Origin: Certhia americana
Taxonomy: Eukaryota; Chordata; Aves; Passeriformes; Certhiidae
Length of the DNA: 64,000 bases
Direction: 5' to 3'
Assembly (NCBI GenBank): GCA_018697195.1
Contig: CM031857.1
Location: 67,109,053-67,173,052 of the forward strand
Within the stretch, counting starts at the first letter, position 1. Every line of letters starts with the position of its first letter. The position numbers were made by a program, and so were the translations under genes. The notes beneath the pieces were generated by a model. The model was given only the letters and a program-made list of their open reading frames with translations, searched no databases and had not been told where the DNA came from. This document shows positions 11,693 to 22,471 of the stretch, piece by piece.

Positions 11693-14121
11693 TTGTGAGC
11701 CAAGAGAAGACAGGGTCAGATTCTTACCTGACAAGATTTGGCAGAGGTTTCGGGATTTCAAGACTGATTCTGCTGACAGAATCCCAACCTGTGATTTTTA
11801 AGTCTCACACCCCTTGCAAACAGTGAGATTTAGTTGTTTGGAACAAGCTAAATGTAAAAGTACTTAGAAGATGCAAGTTTGGAGTGTTTTGGTGGTTTTG
11901 TTATCTTGAAGAAGTAGAGATGTAGTGGAAGGCTAGACCTATTTTTGTTTGCACAGCAAACAATCTCAGATATTCCCTGTGGCCTCTCCCCTGTGGTTAT
12001 TAAATTCCCTGAACCGTTCTTCTGACAAAACCTAAAACCATTCTGGAATTTGCTCTTTTTTGTTTGAGCTCAGAATCAACATAGTAGGATACTACTTTTC
12101 AAAATGAAGTGCAAACACAAAAGTGAGGAGCAATATTTTTTATTGTTCAGCAAGAATATCTCTGCCTCCCACCTGCCTTCTTTCAGCTTCTCCATGTGTT
12201 CTTTTCCCCTGGAGATTTATGACACCATAAATAGTAACCTTTTGTTAGCTGGCATTGTAATTTTGTTATTGCTAGATTTCTTTAGTTGTTGGGTTTCTGT
12301 AAGTGTTGGATAAGTTAATAGGTTTGTTTTTCTTTTCCAATAGGGACCTCTGTAAACTTGAAAGAAGACACATAATATAAAGGGGAGTGGAAAACAGGCC
12401 AGTCAAATGTGGAGTGCATGCTAACTATCACTCAGCCATTTTAGAAGACTGCTGCAGAAAAGAGCAGCAGCATTAAATAAAAATCACCCTCTCCTTCTCT
12501 GCAGTCACTGACCTCATGTGTTACTTTTAAGATCTGTGCAGGCTCAGGGATGAATTTGCAAGAGCAGCAATTGCATTTTGAATGGGGAAAGCTGCATTTC
12601 TTTGTTTACCTCTGCAAGTTGTACCACCAAATAAACCTCCTCTGCACACACATGAGAAGGTAGTGTGAAATCCAGGTTCACCTAAAACTGAACTTCAGTC
12701 ACCAATTAGCTTCTGAAATTTCTGACCATTGCCTTTCTGATCTTCTTTAGTGTGCTTAGCCAAGTATTACGAGAACATTAACTTTGATAAATGAGGACCT
12801 GACACTTTTTTTGATACTGAGGGGATAAAAAAGGATCATGGCAGATTTATAATCAGAGATGGGACATCATATGGCAATGATAAGAGGTACCCAGATCTCA
12901 ACTGTGTCCTCAGCTTAATAAGAATCACAGAAATGCCTGCAGGAGACTACATGGTCCAGGTAATAGAAATGGATCTCGTCTATTAACAGAGCATAATGTA
13001 TGTGCTTTTAGCTTTTGAGGGCTTTATATTTACCCAACAGCATTTTAATGTTTCCATGTGTTAAGGCTGTCTCTAGCTGTATGGACATTACCCCCACATT
13101 ATTTGTTTTGCAGTCAAGAAGAGCTGAAAAATGTAACTGTACCCTACCAAAAAGTGGGTTGGGGTAGGGTTTGACTTAGCCACTCTTTGTATGTTAAGAG
13201 ACTAAACCAGAGGAAATGTTTTCAACTCATTGGAATGAGAGTTACTTAATTTGTGGTTGCAGTCTAATGGTGATAGGGGCTGTAAATATTACAATGTTAC
13301 TTATTTCTGGAGTAACCCAGTGGGATCACTGACCGAATACTGAACTTTTAAATTATGGAAATACCTTTTGAAAAGTATAGTTAATGCAAATCTATGCACA
13401 TTAGAATGAAAGTTCAGCCCAAGATGTAAGAATTCCTTTACAACCTTTTGGTTAATTGATTGGATTATCCTCTCAGTTACACTGCAGTAACTCATGTTTC
13501 CCTTCAGTAATTTAAAGCAGGTGTTAGTCTCTGACATGGATGGACCTCCTGCATGAACAACAGACTCAGAGTTCAAGTCCCTGTTTTTACTAATCAATCC
13601 AAGCCCCAACTCTAATTTACCATGCTGAAGTATAACCAAATCCACTAGAGAGAAGTTTAGATAATGCTCAGACTTTTTGTTGTTTTTGCTGAAGAGATGA
13701 AAAAGTTCCATGAATTTCTTTAATGAAGAATAGGAGATTGTTTCAATAAATGCAAGTCCTGAGTGACTGAACTTAATCAGGGCCTCTTTATAACTTACAA
13801 GTCTTATTTATAAGACTTGTCTTATAAATATACAATCTACATACAGGGCAATCAAAAATTTTTATCTCAGGGAGAGCCTTAAAATCACATTTCAGTATCA
13901 TAAGACAGGAGCACACAATTCATAAGTTACCACAACAGACCATAGATAGCAATTAAAACCTTAAAGCAAACACAAGTTGTTTTTTAAAAATCTTATTCAC
14001 TCTGTACAATTATCTGACTGCTATTAATAGTATGCTTTAATCTATTTGTATATTTAGGCTTTGCAAACTCACCCCATTGCTATGTTTTGCTCAGAATGAA
14101 ATTTAGTTGATGTTTTTTGGT
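11693..14121. other. Non-coding stretch between two LTRs
   Basis: No gene supported. It holds a 136-codon minus-strand frame (13301-13711) with no recognisable domain and ordinary AT-rich composition, which I take to be chance. A near-palindromic hairpin at 13787-13828 is listed separately. Parts of 13300-13600 (GGAGTAACCCAGTGGGATCACTG, and a tRNA T-arm-like GAGTTCAAGTCCC) weakly recall ancient sauropsid SINE-like repeats. Confidence 0.55.
13787..13828. repeat. 42-bp imperfect inverted repeat (hairpin)
   Basis: The core at 13797-13820 is a perfect hairpin: ten-base arms ACAAGTCTTA / TAAGACTTGT around a TTTA loop. Outside it TTTATAA (13787-13793) pairs with TTATAAA (13822-13828), with a small unpaired bulge between the two stems. 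There is no evidence of transcription. It may be a relic of a template-switch event or a short inverted-repeat element. Confidence 0.8.
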
Positions 14122-14667
14122 AGTGGTTGACCTTGGCTAGAATCCAGGTGCCCACTAAGCCACTCTATCACTCCCTCATAACAGGGTGGGAAGATTATAA
14201 GCTGAAAAAAACCCTCCTGTGTCAAGATAAAGGCAGTTCACTAACACAAAAGTGAAGGTCATGCTCCCAGAAACAAAGGAAAAACCCCAAAGGTTTTATT
14301 CCCTATTTCAGCTTCAGCATACTTTGCAGTTGCTCCAAAAGACAAATGTAATTGATGTCAAATGTTGGCCTTTCCTTTTCCTTTCTCTTAACTTTTATAC
14401 CTGAGCTGACATCATGTGACATGGAATACCCCTTTGGTCAGTTTGGGTCACTTGTCCTGGCTGTGTCCCCTCACAGGATTTTGCCCACCCCATCCTGCTG
14501 GTGAGGGTGAAACACTGGAGAGAGGGCCCTGGTGCAGTGCCAGCACTGCTCAGCAGTGACCAAAGCACTGGGGTGTTATCAGCACCTTTCCAGCTATCAG
14601 TGCAAAACTCAGCACTGGGAGGGCTGCTCTGGGGAAACAAGCTCCATCCCAGCCAGTCCCAATGTGA
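14122..14667 (-). mobile_element. Near-complete solo LTR of an avian endogenous retrovirus, minus orientation
   Basis: Read on the minus strand, the element begins near 14667 with GGACTGGCTGGGATGGAGC, the counterpart of the common avian LTR start I recall. It continues through a GAGCAGTGCTGGCACTG region and a GGGGACACAGCCAGGACAAG block, then GACCCAAACTGACCAAAGGGG. A TATA box (GTATAAAAG, minus strand, 14400-14392) follows, then CTTTATCTTGACACAGG near 14223-14240. The 3' part, GGGAGTGATAGAGTGGCTTAG and GGGCACCTGGATTCTAGCC, runs out at about 14122. Length is about 545 bp and the order is that of U3-R-U5. No internal retroviral sequence adjoins either end, so it is a solo LTR left by recombination. 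The 123-codon minus frame across it (14395-14766) is not a gene. Confidence 0.82.
14391..14400 (-). promoter_or_regulatory. TATA box of the LTR promoter
   Basis: The minus strand reads GTATAAAAGT here. It lies where the core promoter of this LTR is expected, downstream (in LTR orientation) of the ACATGATGTCAGCTC segment. Transcription from it would run leftward. Activity today is unknown. Confidence 0.6.
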
Positions 14668-17600
14668 TCCTATTGATATTCCATCTAGAAAAAACATGTA
14701 GAGAAGCAATTCAAGCAGAAGTAGTTCTTTCCAGAAGAATTTATCTAGGTTTCTCCAGCTTAGCAACCGAAGTCATGTTTATAGCCTTAGCACCAGGACC
14801 ATGTTAATACCAGTGTTGTGGTAGTCCTGTGACTGACTGTATCTTGATTGAAGTAAATGAAAGATTTCTGTGGTTATAATTCCAAAACAGATATTCTTAC
14901 ATATACCAGACACATAGTCTCAATTTAATGGGACCTGAAATCACAATACTATTTCTTCATAACAAAATATCTGTCAAAATTGCATCACTCACTGCAAAGA
15001 AGTTTTTATCTGGCTTCAAGAAAAAAAAAAAAAAAAGATACAATACTTAAAAAATAAATATGCAGAATTAAAGGGGGAGAACAACAGAGATTCAGTTCTC
15101 TGGAGGATCTTTCTGCCTCTCAGATGATACTCAATATTTTTCCATTCCAAGTAAATATTAAGATTAAAATCTGACTGACTGTGCCAGGTGCTATCCAAAT
15201 ATGTGTGAAAATGTAGTTCATACTCACACACATTTAGAGACAAACTGCTAGAAAACCTGGAGTGGGAAGGTGTCAAAGCTTTGGGTTTGTGACACTGAGA
15301 ACTGCGTGATTTACCAGCCAGGGGCAACGATAAAGCACCACTAAATTAACAAACAGGTGTTCACCCAGCTCACTTCAGTTCAGTCAGGGGTGAGAAAACA
15401 CCCAGGGAATAGGTCTCTGGGCAGGTGCTACAGCCTCCTACTGGTCTCCTTGACTGCTCTTGAGTTGCCCAATGGACAGCATTAGTAGCCAGTGAAGACC
15501 AAAATAATCCCAGACAATGTAGAGCCACCTCACAATGTGAGACAACAGAACCAGCCACAGGTCCCTGAGGTGAATTGGCTTTTTGAAGGATCCTGCCCTG
15601 AACCATTCAGCAGCAACGTTTTAGGTTTAAGTTGCCCTCAGTGGCTTAAGGGTAGCTAAGAAATAAATTCATGTCTGTATCTGTGTATCTGTGTCTTTAA
15701 AATAACTTTTTTCAACTCTTAAAATTCTGCACTTTGTCAGTATAAAAAAACCCCCAAGTTTAGGAGCTTTGTATCATGAACAAGACAAGTGTATTTTTCC
15801 CCTGAGCTTTCTTCTAACCTTATCCTGTGCAAGTATGTAAAAAAACCCCAGTTTTTGCTAGGATGCCAGAAATCACACAGTTAAGACAGCAATACAGATC
15901 CAAAGACTTCACCTGCCCTTGATTCTGTTTGTACTCATTTGAAGGATTACCATCCTATTTATCATCCAGAGCACATAGGAGTTAAGTCCTGCTTTATTTA
16001 TTGAGAGTCATGTGAAATAGACATTCTTGAAGATACAGAGGATTCTGGCATATATTTCATGTACTTATCATATGTAATTACGGTAATGGTATTAATTTCC
16101 TTCTGTATTTTAACTCATAAGACATCTATGGGCTGTACTGCCATTGAAGGTGGTTTTGGGAAAGAATTTTGTCTTCTCAATAAATTCCCAGTTAGTGCAG
16201 GTTTTTCTGTTAAAAATCCTCAGAACTTCACAGAACTTAAAGGCCTCCTCTTGTTCTGTAGGCCCTAGTCTGGTCATGCTGGGATTGAATCCTTTGATGA
16301 ACATTTCCTTTTCAGGCAGGCTCCATACACCTGGGTGCAGAAATCTCAAACCTGGGCACCCTACTGTGACTTATACATTCTGCCAGCTCCTTTTAATTTC
16401 TGTGGAGTGAAACTGAGTTTTTAAGAGGTCCATTTGTAAGATCTGTATTATATAATCCCTGAAGACATTTTATGTCATCCTAATAAAGATATCAGAGAGC
16501 ATTTGGAAGAAGCTTTGCTTTCCTCCATAAACTACAGAGATAGTTGATTTATAAGCTATTATTTCCTCTTCCTTCAGACGTTTGAAAGTGAAAAAATCTG
16601 TGTCAGCAGGTATGGACACTTACAAATTCTGCTTAATTTAACCTATAGTATAAGGTTCAGTGTAAAGTAAGTATTCAGGGGCAGAATGGTAGCTATTTCA
16701 TTCAGAAATCTTCATCCATAAAGCTCACAAAAACAAACCTGTGCCCAAACCTTTCATCTTAAGCAAGGCATTAATTTTTTGACTTAACTGTTAACATTTT
16801 TACTGGTAAGCAAACAAGAGCAACTGGATGATGGTCATTCTCCTACCCATTTTTCCCCCCAGATACGAGAACAGAGTAAGTTCAGAGAGGGTGGAAATGC
16901 TGTAATATATATCTCTACTGTTGTGCTGGAACTTACACAATCTCCTGGGAGACTTTTATTAAAACTCTCTTAATAGACTGAAGAAATCAATTTCCATACA
17001 CCTGGTAGAACTTAGAATTTTTTTCCAGGCCAGATAATAGAAATACACAAACAACAGGAATTTCAATAGTTAATTGTATGCTGAAGCTATTATAACATAG
17101 CTCTGTCTTTAAGTAATAACTGAAATTGTGTTGCACATTCAAATATTATTAATGTGTTCTCATTAGCCATGTAGCTGCAATGCATTTTCTTTCGTTGGTG
17201 GTTGATGATGAGAATGTGCTTCATTAGCTGGAAAAAATTGTTGACAGCTGTAGGATCTATGGAAGAATACAAATACGCATCGATCAAATTTAGATTCATA
17301 GGCTTGAATACTATGCCAAAAAAAAAAAGCCCATGCTGAGGAGTTAAAATGAGACTGAAAGAAATACTAAAGTAAGAGTGAGATTACCAAATGAGTTTTG
17401 CCTGCTCTAGTTTTCCTTGCAGTGTGTGAACAAAAAAGTAATTGGAAAATTACAAAAGATTTTTTTTTTCCAAAATAATATTCAAAGTTTATTTTTAGTA
17501 AGATCCAGCAGCATTGAACTTATTCATGGATGAAGAACTAAATAAAGAGAAGAAGTGTGAGCAACGCAATTTTCTTGTTTGATGAGATATGAACAATGTG

Positions 17601-19323
17601 AAGACATTTCCCATCTTTCACTATTTTGAACCCTGCTTGTTTCTGTGAGATCATGTATTTATGAAACCAATATGCGCAGGTGAGAGAAACCAGGTAGTTT
17701 CCCACTGCAGTTCCAGATGCCTTACCAAGATATAGACACTGTGACATGGATTTCTTGAAGATGATTTTCAAATTAGGGTTGCGGATCCTAGAAATTTTAA
17801 GTTGGGACTTTTCTGCACATAAGTTCATGGATTTTTTATGGAAGTTTGCTGTACATGTATACTGCACAGAGAAAACTGCTTTGTTATGAACTGTCACAGT
17901 ATTAGCTGACACATCTTTACAACCTCATTTATTGCCAATGCCCCAGAAGTTTATTGTTTTCTTTGGGGTCCATGAAATGACCAGAAGCTCCTATGGTGCA
18001 ATGTATGATACTATTGATGGAAGAAACAACTGTTTAATATTTGCTGTAAGATTTTCTCTGTTGACATGCAGCCTAGCAAGAGGGGGTGTTCAGGAAAAGA
18101 AAAAAGCTTTTTGGGAAATATCAAGCTAACATTAGTGAAATTTCTTGTGAATCTTCAAAATACCAGAACAAGAAATGATACAGCTTAAATTGCATTGAGA
18201 AACAGAGTTTCATTGTCTTTCATAACTCTGTATGTGTATGCATAAAGAAAATATGTACAGAAAACTATAAAAGTAAAGATGAAATCATCAGAGATAATCT
18301 TGGAAATAGTAGGAGAAGTATTACAATTCTACATACACAGAAGTTCTAAAAGCTGCCCCTGAGTCCTTTGGCAGGTGGAGACAAAATATCACCCTATTTT
18401 ATTTTGTGTCTTTGTGGTGCCTGTATTTGCCTTCAGGTGTTCCCTGCTGAGGCCTGTTACTTCTGAGCAGACACCAACCCTAGGTGCAGTCAGAGTGGGT
18501 AAATGCATGACAAAGATAAACAGATGGGTGGTTATTTAAAAACATATGCTCTCTTTTTCTGATAATGACAGTTCTGCTGTTCTGGCATGCTGCAGAGGGC
18601 ACAATGGTGCACGTCCTCATGTAGAACTGTCTCACTCCAAGCTGAGCACTCAACAGGCCAGTTTCTCTCAGAAATATAAGTTCAGGAGGGATTTAAGCTG
18701 TCCTGGGATAATGAAGCTGTTACTTAAGGGGCAGTAGTCTCCTGGTCTTCTCCTACTCTTGCTCTACACTGTGTATTTGGCTCCCATCACCTGTGCTATG
18801 ACAGATCCACTGTTCAGGACATGTTGGAAGCCAAGAGCATTCCCCAGAATGCTAGCTAACAAAGAGACAAACTCCCCTTCTTCCAAGTGTATCATGATAA
18901 TCCCTGAACAATCAGCTTCTTCCCCCAGCACATAGCAGAATGGTGCTCAGCCTGGGAGACACTTCATCTGCCACCTGCTTCTGAGATGGGGAATATGCAA
19001 GAACACGTGACCTCCCTTCTCAATGATCTGGGAGATGTCAGCATGTAACTACAAAAACTTTTGGAAATGCATGTATTCCTGTCAAAGACAGAACAGGAAG
19101 AATATTGGGAGATCTCATGGAATAGACAGTACACCAGCAAACATTTCTGTTTCTGCCCAGCTCATGTGAGAAGGGAAGTACTGCTCTTATTTCAACATTC
19201 TGAAAAGCAGCACACAAGGCTTTGCAGCGGAGGAATGAGAGAGGGATAGGGATGAAAGCACAATAAAAAAACTTCAGGAATAGTGATAACTGCTTTACCT
19301 GCCTAGTTACCTCAACCAACTGG
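14668..19323. other. Unique-looking non-coding sequence
   Basis: No gene or interspersed repeat recognised. It contains a pure A16 run at 15021-15036 without an upstream gene-like segment. The longest frame is 124 codons on the minus strand (17538-17912), rich in Lys, Ile and Ser with no domain I recognise; AT-rich DNA gives such frames by chance. Confidence 0.6.
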
Positions 19324-19373
19324 GTGGGGAGTTTTTTGTGGGGTTTTTTTTGTTTTTGTGGGTTTTTTTGTGG

Positions 19374-19405
<32 letters not shown>

Positions 19406-19460
19406 TCCTTTTTTTTTTTTTTTTTTTTTTCTTTTCTTTCTTTTCTCTTTTTCTTGAAGA
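19324..19460. repeat. T/G-rich low-complexity tract ending in a 56-nt pure pyrimidine run
   Basis: It begins with G-runs separated by T-runs, passes through (TTTTG)n around 19378-19399, then becomes pure pyrimidine from 19400 to 19455, including 22 consecutive T. The 61-codon frame here (poly-Phe/Cys/Gly) is an artefact. Long homopurine-homopyrimidine tracts can form triplex (H-DNA). T/G tracts of this sort seem common in songbird DNA, in my recollection. Confidence 0.92.
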
Positions 19461-21379
19461 GATAATTCAGACCTGGCTATGGTCCATCTCTGTATTACTT
19501 GGCCTTTAGCATCTTCTGTATCCCATAGGATGCCCTGTGGCTCTACAACGTATTTTCTACTTTTATATTCTTTTTCCCAGCTCTATGTCATATTTACTGA
19601 TTTACACAGTGTTTTTTTCCCAGTTCAAAGTATTTAAAATTTCAGGTGGTTGTGGTATAACTCACATATATAGTGGCATTTTTCTAGCACAAAAATAAGA
19701 AAAATTAATGTGACATGAGGACTTGAGGACTTGAGGAAGAGTTGAAATAGTCTTGCTGAGATAGTCTTGAAGGAATCTATTTTATCAAAGGAACCAAATC
19801 TGATGAAATTTCAGTAAATTTCTATAAGAAGGGTCTGGATCCTTCAGGGTCCCACCTAAAGTCAGGTGACTTCAGAGAGTTTCAGAATTACAGAACTGAT
19901 TGTTCTGTGCATTCAGAGCAGTCACAGATCTCAGACAAGGTCTGCAATATGCTTCACAGGGGCTTCACCAGTCAGATGCTCCAAGTTTCACCAAGAGTTC
20001 TGAAAGTTACTATGTTTGGAATTTCAAGGTTAGTAGGGAGAAGCAGGTCTCAGCTCTCAGAAGAGGTAAAGTGCCCTAATTTGTCTTTCTTTCAGGTTTG
20101 CCTTTTACCTGGATTATTCTTTTCCAATTAGTTGTCTAAGTGTCTGGAAGACTGTTTTATCTATGTCTACATATCTATATACCTGCATCTATGTCTAGAT
20201 CTATCTAAAAATATTTTTTTGCTTTGTCACTTTGTCACTTTAGGTCACATTCTCTTAGCCCAGGTGCAGCAGTCATCCACATGCTTCTTCAAAGTCTGCA
20301 GACACCAATTTTATTAGCAGCCAATCTGCTTTTCCTGGCTGTGTTGTCCTGTCCCCCTCTTAGATGCTGAATTTGGTAGCAATTCTATGGAATCCAGAAC
20401 TGTCTAAGGGGTTCATGTGGCTTTGAACTGGTCCACAGTTCCTGGTAGCAAAATGAATGAACACTGCAGTTTCACATAATCTGTAAAATCCAGGCACAAT
20501 TATGAATAATGACCATTTATAAATGTGTGTAGCATAAACAGCATTTTTACCTCAGCACTTCCAATACACTTTTATATTGATTTGTTTGGGGTTTTTATAT
20601 TGCCATGCAGACTATTAAGTAGACTGTATGCTCATTCATTCAGAGAAAATACAGCTACATTTTTTTAAGGGAAGGTCTTTTGAGTTTAATTTTGATAACA
20701 GTCTGTTATATCCCTACCCCAGCTCAAAACTGTGAAACAAAATATCAAAGTTAAACCTCACTGTTGTCCTACTTACTTAATGTTAAGCTCCTCTCCACCA
20801 TTTGTACACCTCATCTCCCAATAAAATATTCTTGGGTTTAGTAGGAACATTAAAATCATGCTCATTAAAAAACCTTTGCTACTATAAAATTCAGATGTGA
20901 AGAAAAAATGCAAACACTCTGTAAGAAATTGTCCTTTTTTGAGAAGTAGTGGATAAAGCTCAAACTGATCATTAAAATATTGTGTTAATTTTTTTTTCAT
21001 TATTTTTTTTCATTAATTATGAAATATTCATGAGTAAATATGCAGTATTTATGCTGAGGTCTTTGGAAATTTTTATACAAATTTACAATTTGGTTCCTAT
21101 TATTTCCAAGGAAAATCTAAACAAAAAAAAAAGTCATATGAAAATGTTAAAAAAAATTTACAGTGCATATACCGTCATTAAATAGATCTTTCTTTAAAGG
21201 GAATTCTTGTATTTCTTAAGCCTGTAATTGTGATCAAAATACACAGGCCTGGTTATCTGAGATAAACAGGAAAGTAGCTCATTGTGAGCTCTTGTAAAAG
21301 AGCAAGGAGATATTTTTTTTTCCAAACAATGACAGACATTCATGGTCATTCCCACATAAATTTCACTCACCCTCAGACT
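19461..21379. other. Non-coding stretch, nothing recognised
   Basis: AT-rich with short open frames only (maximum about 75 codons). Small local repeats: AGGACTTG twice near 19718-19735 and ATCTATGTCTA-like repeats near 20158-20200. No CR1 or LTR signature. Confidence 0.6.
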
Positions 21380-21425
21380 CCTTTGAAGGTCCCTTCCTAC
21401 CCAAACAATTCTGTGATTCTGTGAC
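21380..21425 (+). mobile_element. CR1 LINE 3' tail fragment
   Basis: GAAGGTCCCTTCCTACCCAA is followed by ACAATTCTGTGATTCTGTGA. This is the diagnostic CR1 3' end (AAGGTCCCTTCCAACCCA-type sequence, then the ATTCTRTG octamer repeat). Upstream sequence is not recognisably CR1, so the copy is either very short (5'-truncated) or decayed. Orientation is plus. Confidence 0.78.
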
Positions 21426-22445
21426 TCACCATCACAAACACAAGGATATGTGTCTAAATGGTCTCTCCTGGGTCCCTTGTGTATGACAGGGAAAAGTTAC
21501 ATCAGCAGCTGAGTCCTCATCATTTCACATTGTTCTTTTCTGGCATTAATGAAGTATTTTTACCTTTTTCTCCAAGGCTTAGCGTGGTTATTTTGCCTCA
21601 GAAATTTTTTCTTAAGCCTGCCTAAAACACAATAAAGTTTTGTCAGTATTTCTTCATTGTGGGTCTGCTTACAGCATTACTCAATCCTCCTGCTGGGATA
21701 AGAGGAACTGGACTAGCACACACACCGTGGTATCACCTTATTGTTACCTGCCTGTTGTTAGCATCCAGATCTGCTGCTGGAAGATAATATGTGCGGTGCT
21801 TTTATCAGATTATAGACCTGCAGATCTTGATGAGAGTAATGAGAGTTACTCTTGAGTTTTAACCAGTCTGTTGAAGTCAGCCATGTCCTTGGTTATTAAC
21901 ATTTACTTTATTTCGACCTTTTTTCTGCATTGAGTTCTTTGGTACTTTCAGATGTTTCCATCACTTCTTCCTTCAGACCAATCAATATTTCTCTTAAAAA
22001 TATTGTGAGTGAATGCTTTGGATCAGTCTCTAGTTTTGATTTTTGTTGTCTTTTTTGCAGTATACACTTTCCCCGTTTCCATTTCCTCTGAATCTCCTTG
22101 ACGCTCACTATATACCTAGTCTTTAGAACAGCTCACCTAAATACGTGAATACAAGCTGCTTCTTTATTCCAGTAATTGATAATTTTCTTCACTTCCATCT
22201 AACAGGTTCACCTGATATCTTGGAAATTTTTACCCAGGTAAACTGCAAAAAGCTGAAGTTAGCATGGACATCAGCATTTCAAGGTATTTACAAGGTTTCT
22301 ATATAAAAACAAGGTTCTTGTTTCTTACAGGTGTGTAATAAAATGTGAGGTGTATAATAAATCAGCTGCAAAAGCTTCCAAAGTAATTATATTTTCTTCA
22401 TGTTAACAAAACCACTGACAAATAGGATGTATTAACAAGTGGATC

Positions 22446-22471
22446 ATTAATTACTTAAATTAATTACTTAA
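22446..22471. repeat. Perfect 13-bp tandem duplication
   Basis: ATTAATTACTTAA occurs twice in a row with no mismatch, at 22446-22458 and 22459-22471. AT-rich slippage product; no function inferred. Confidence 0.95.

Noticed and set aside
11100..14667. LTRs at 11.1 kb and 14.1 kb as the two ends of one provirus
   Set aside because: They are in opposite orientation and the interval lacks retroviral coding sequence.
17538..17912. 124-codon minus-strand frame as a gene or viral relic
   Set aside because: No family resemblance recognised, low-complexity AT-driven residues, no neighbouring frames or splice structure.
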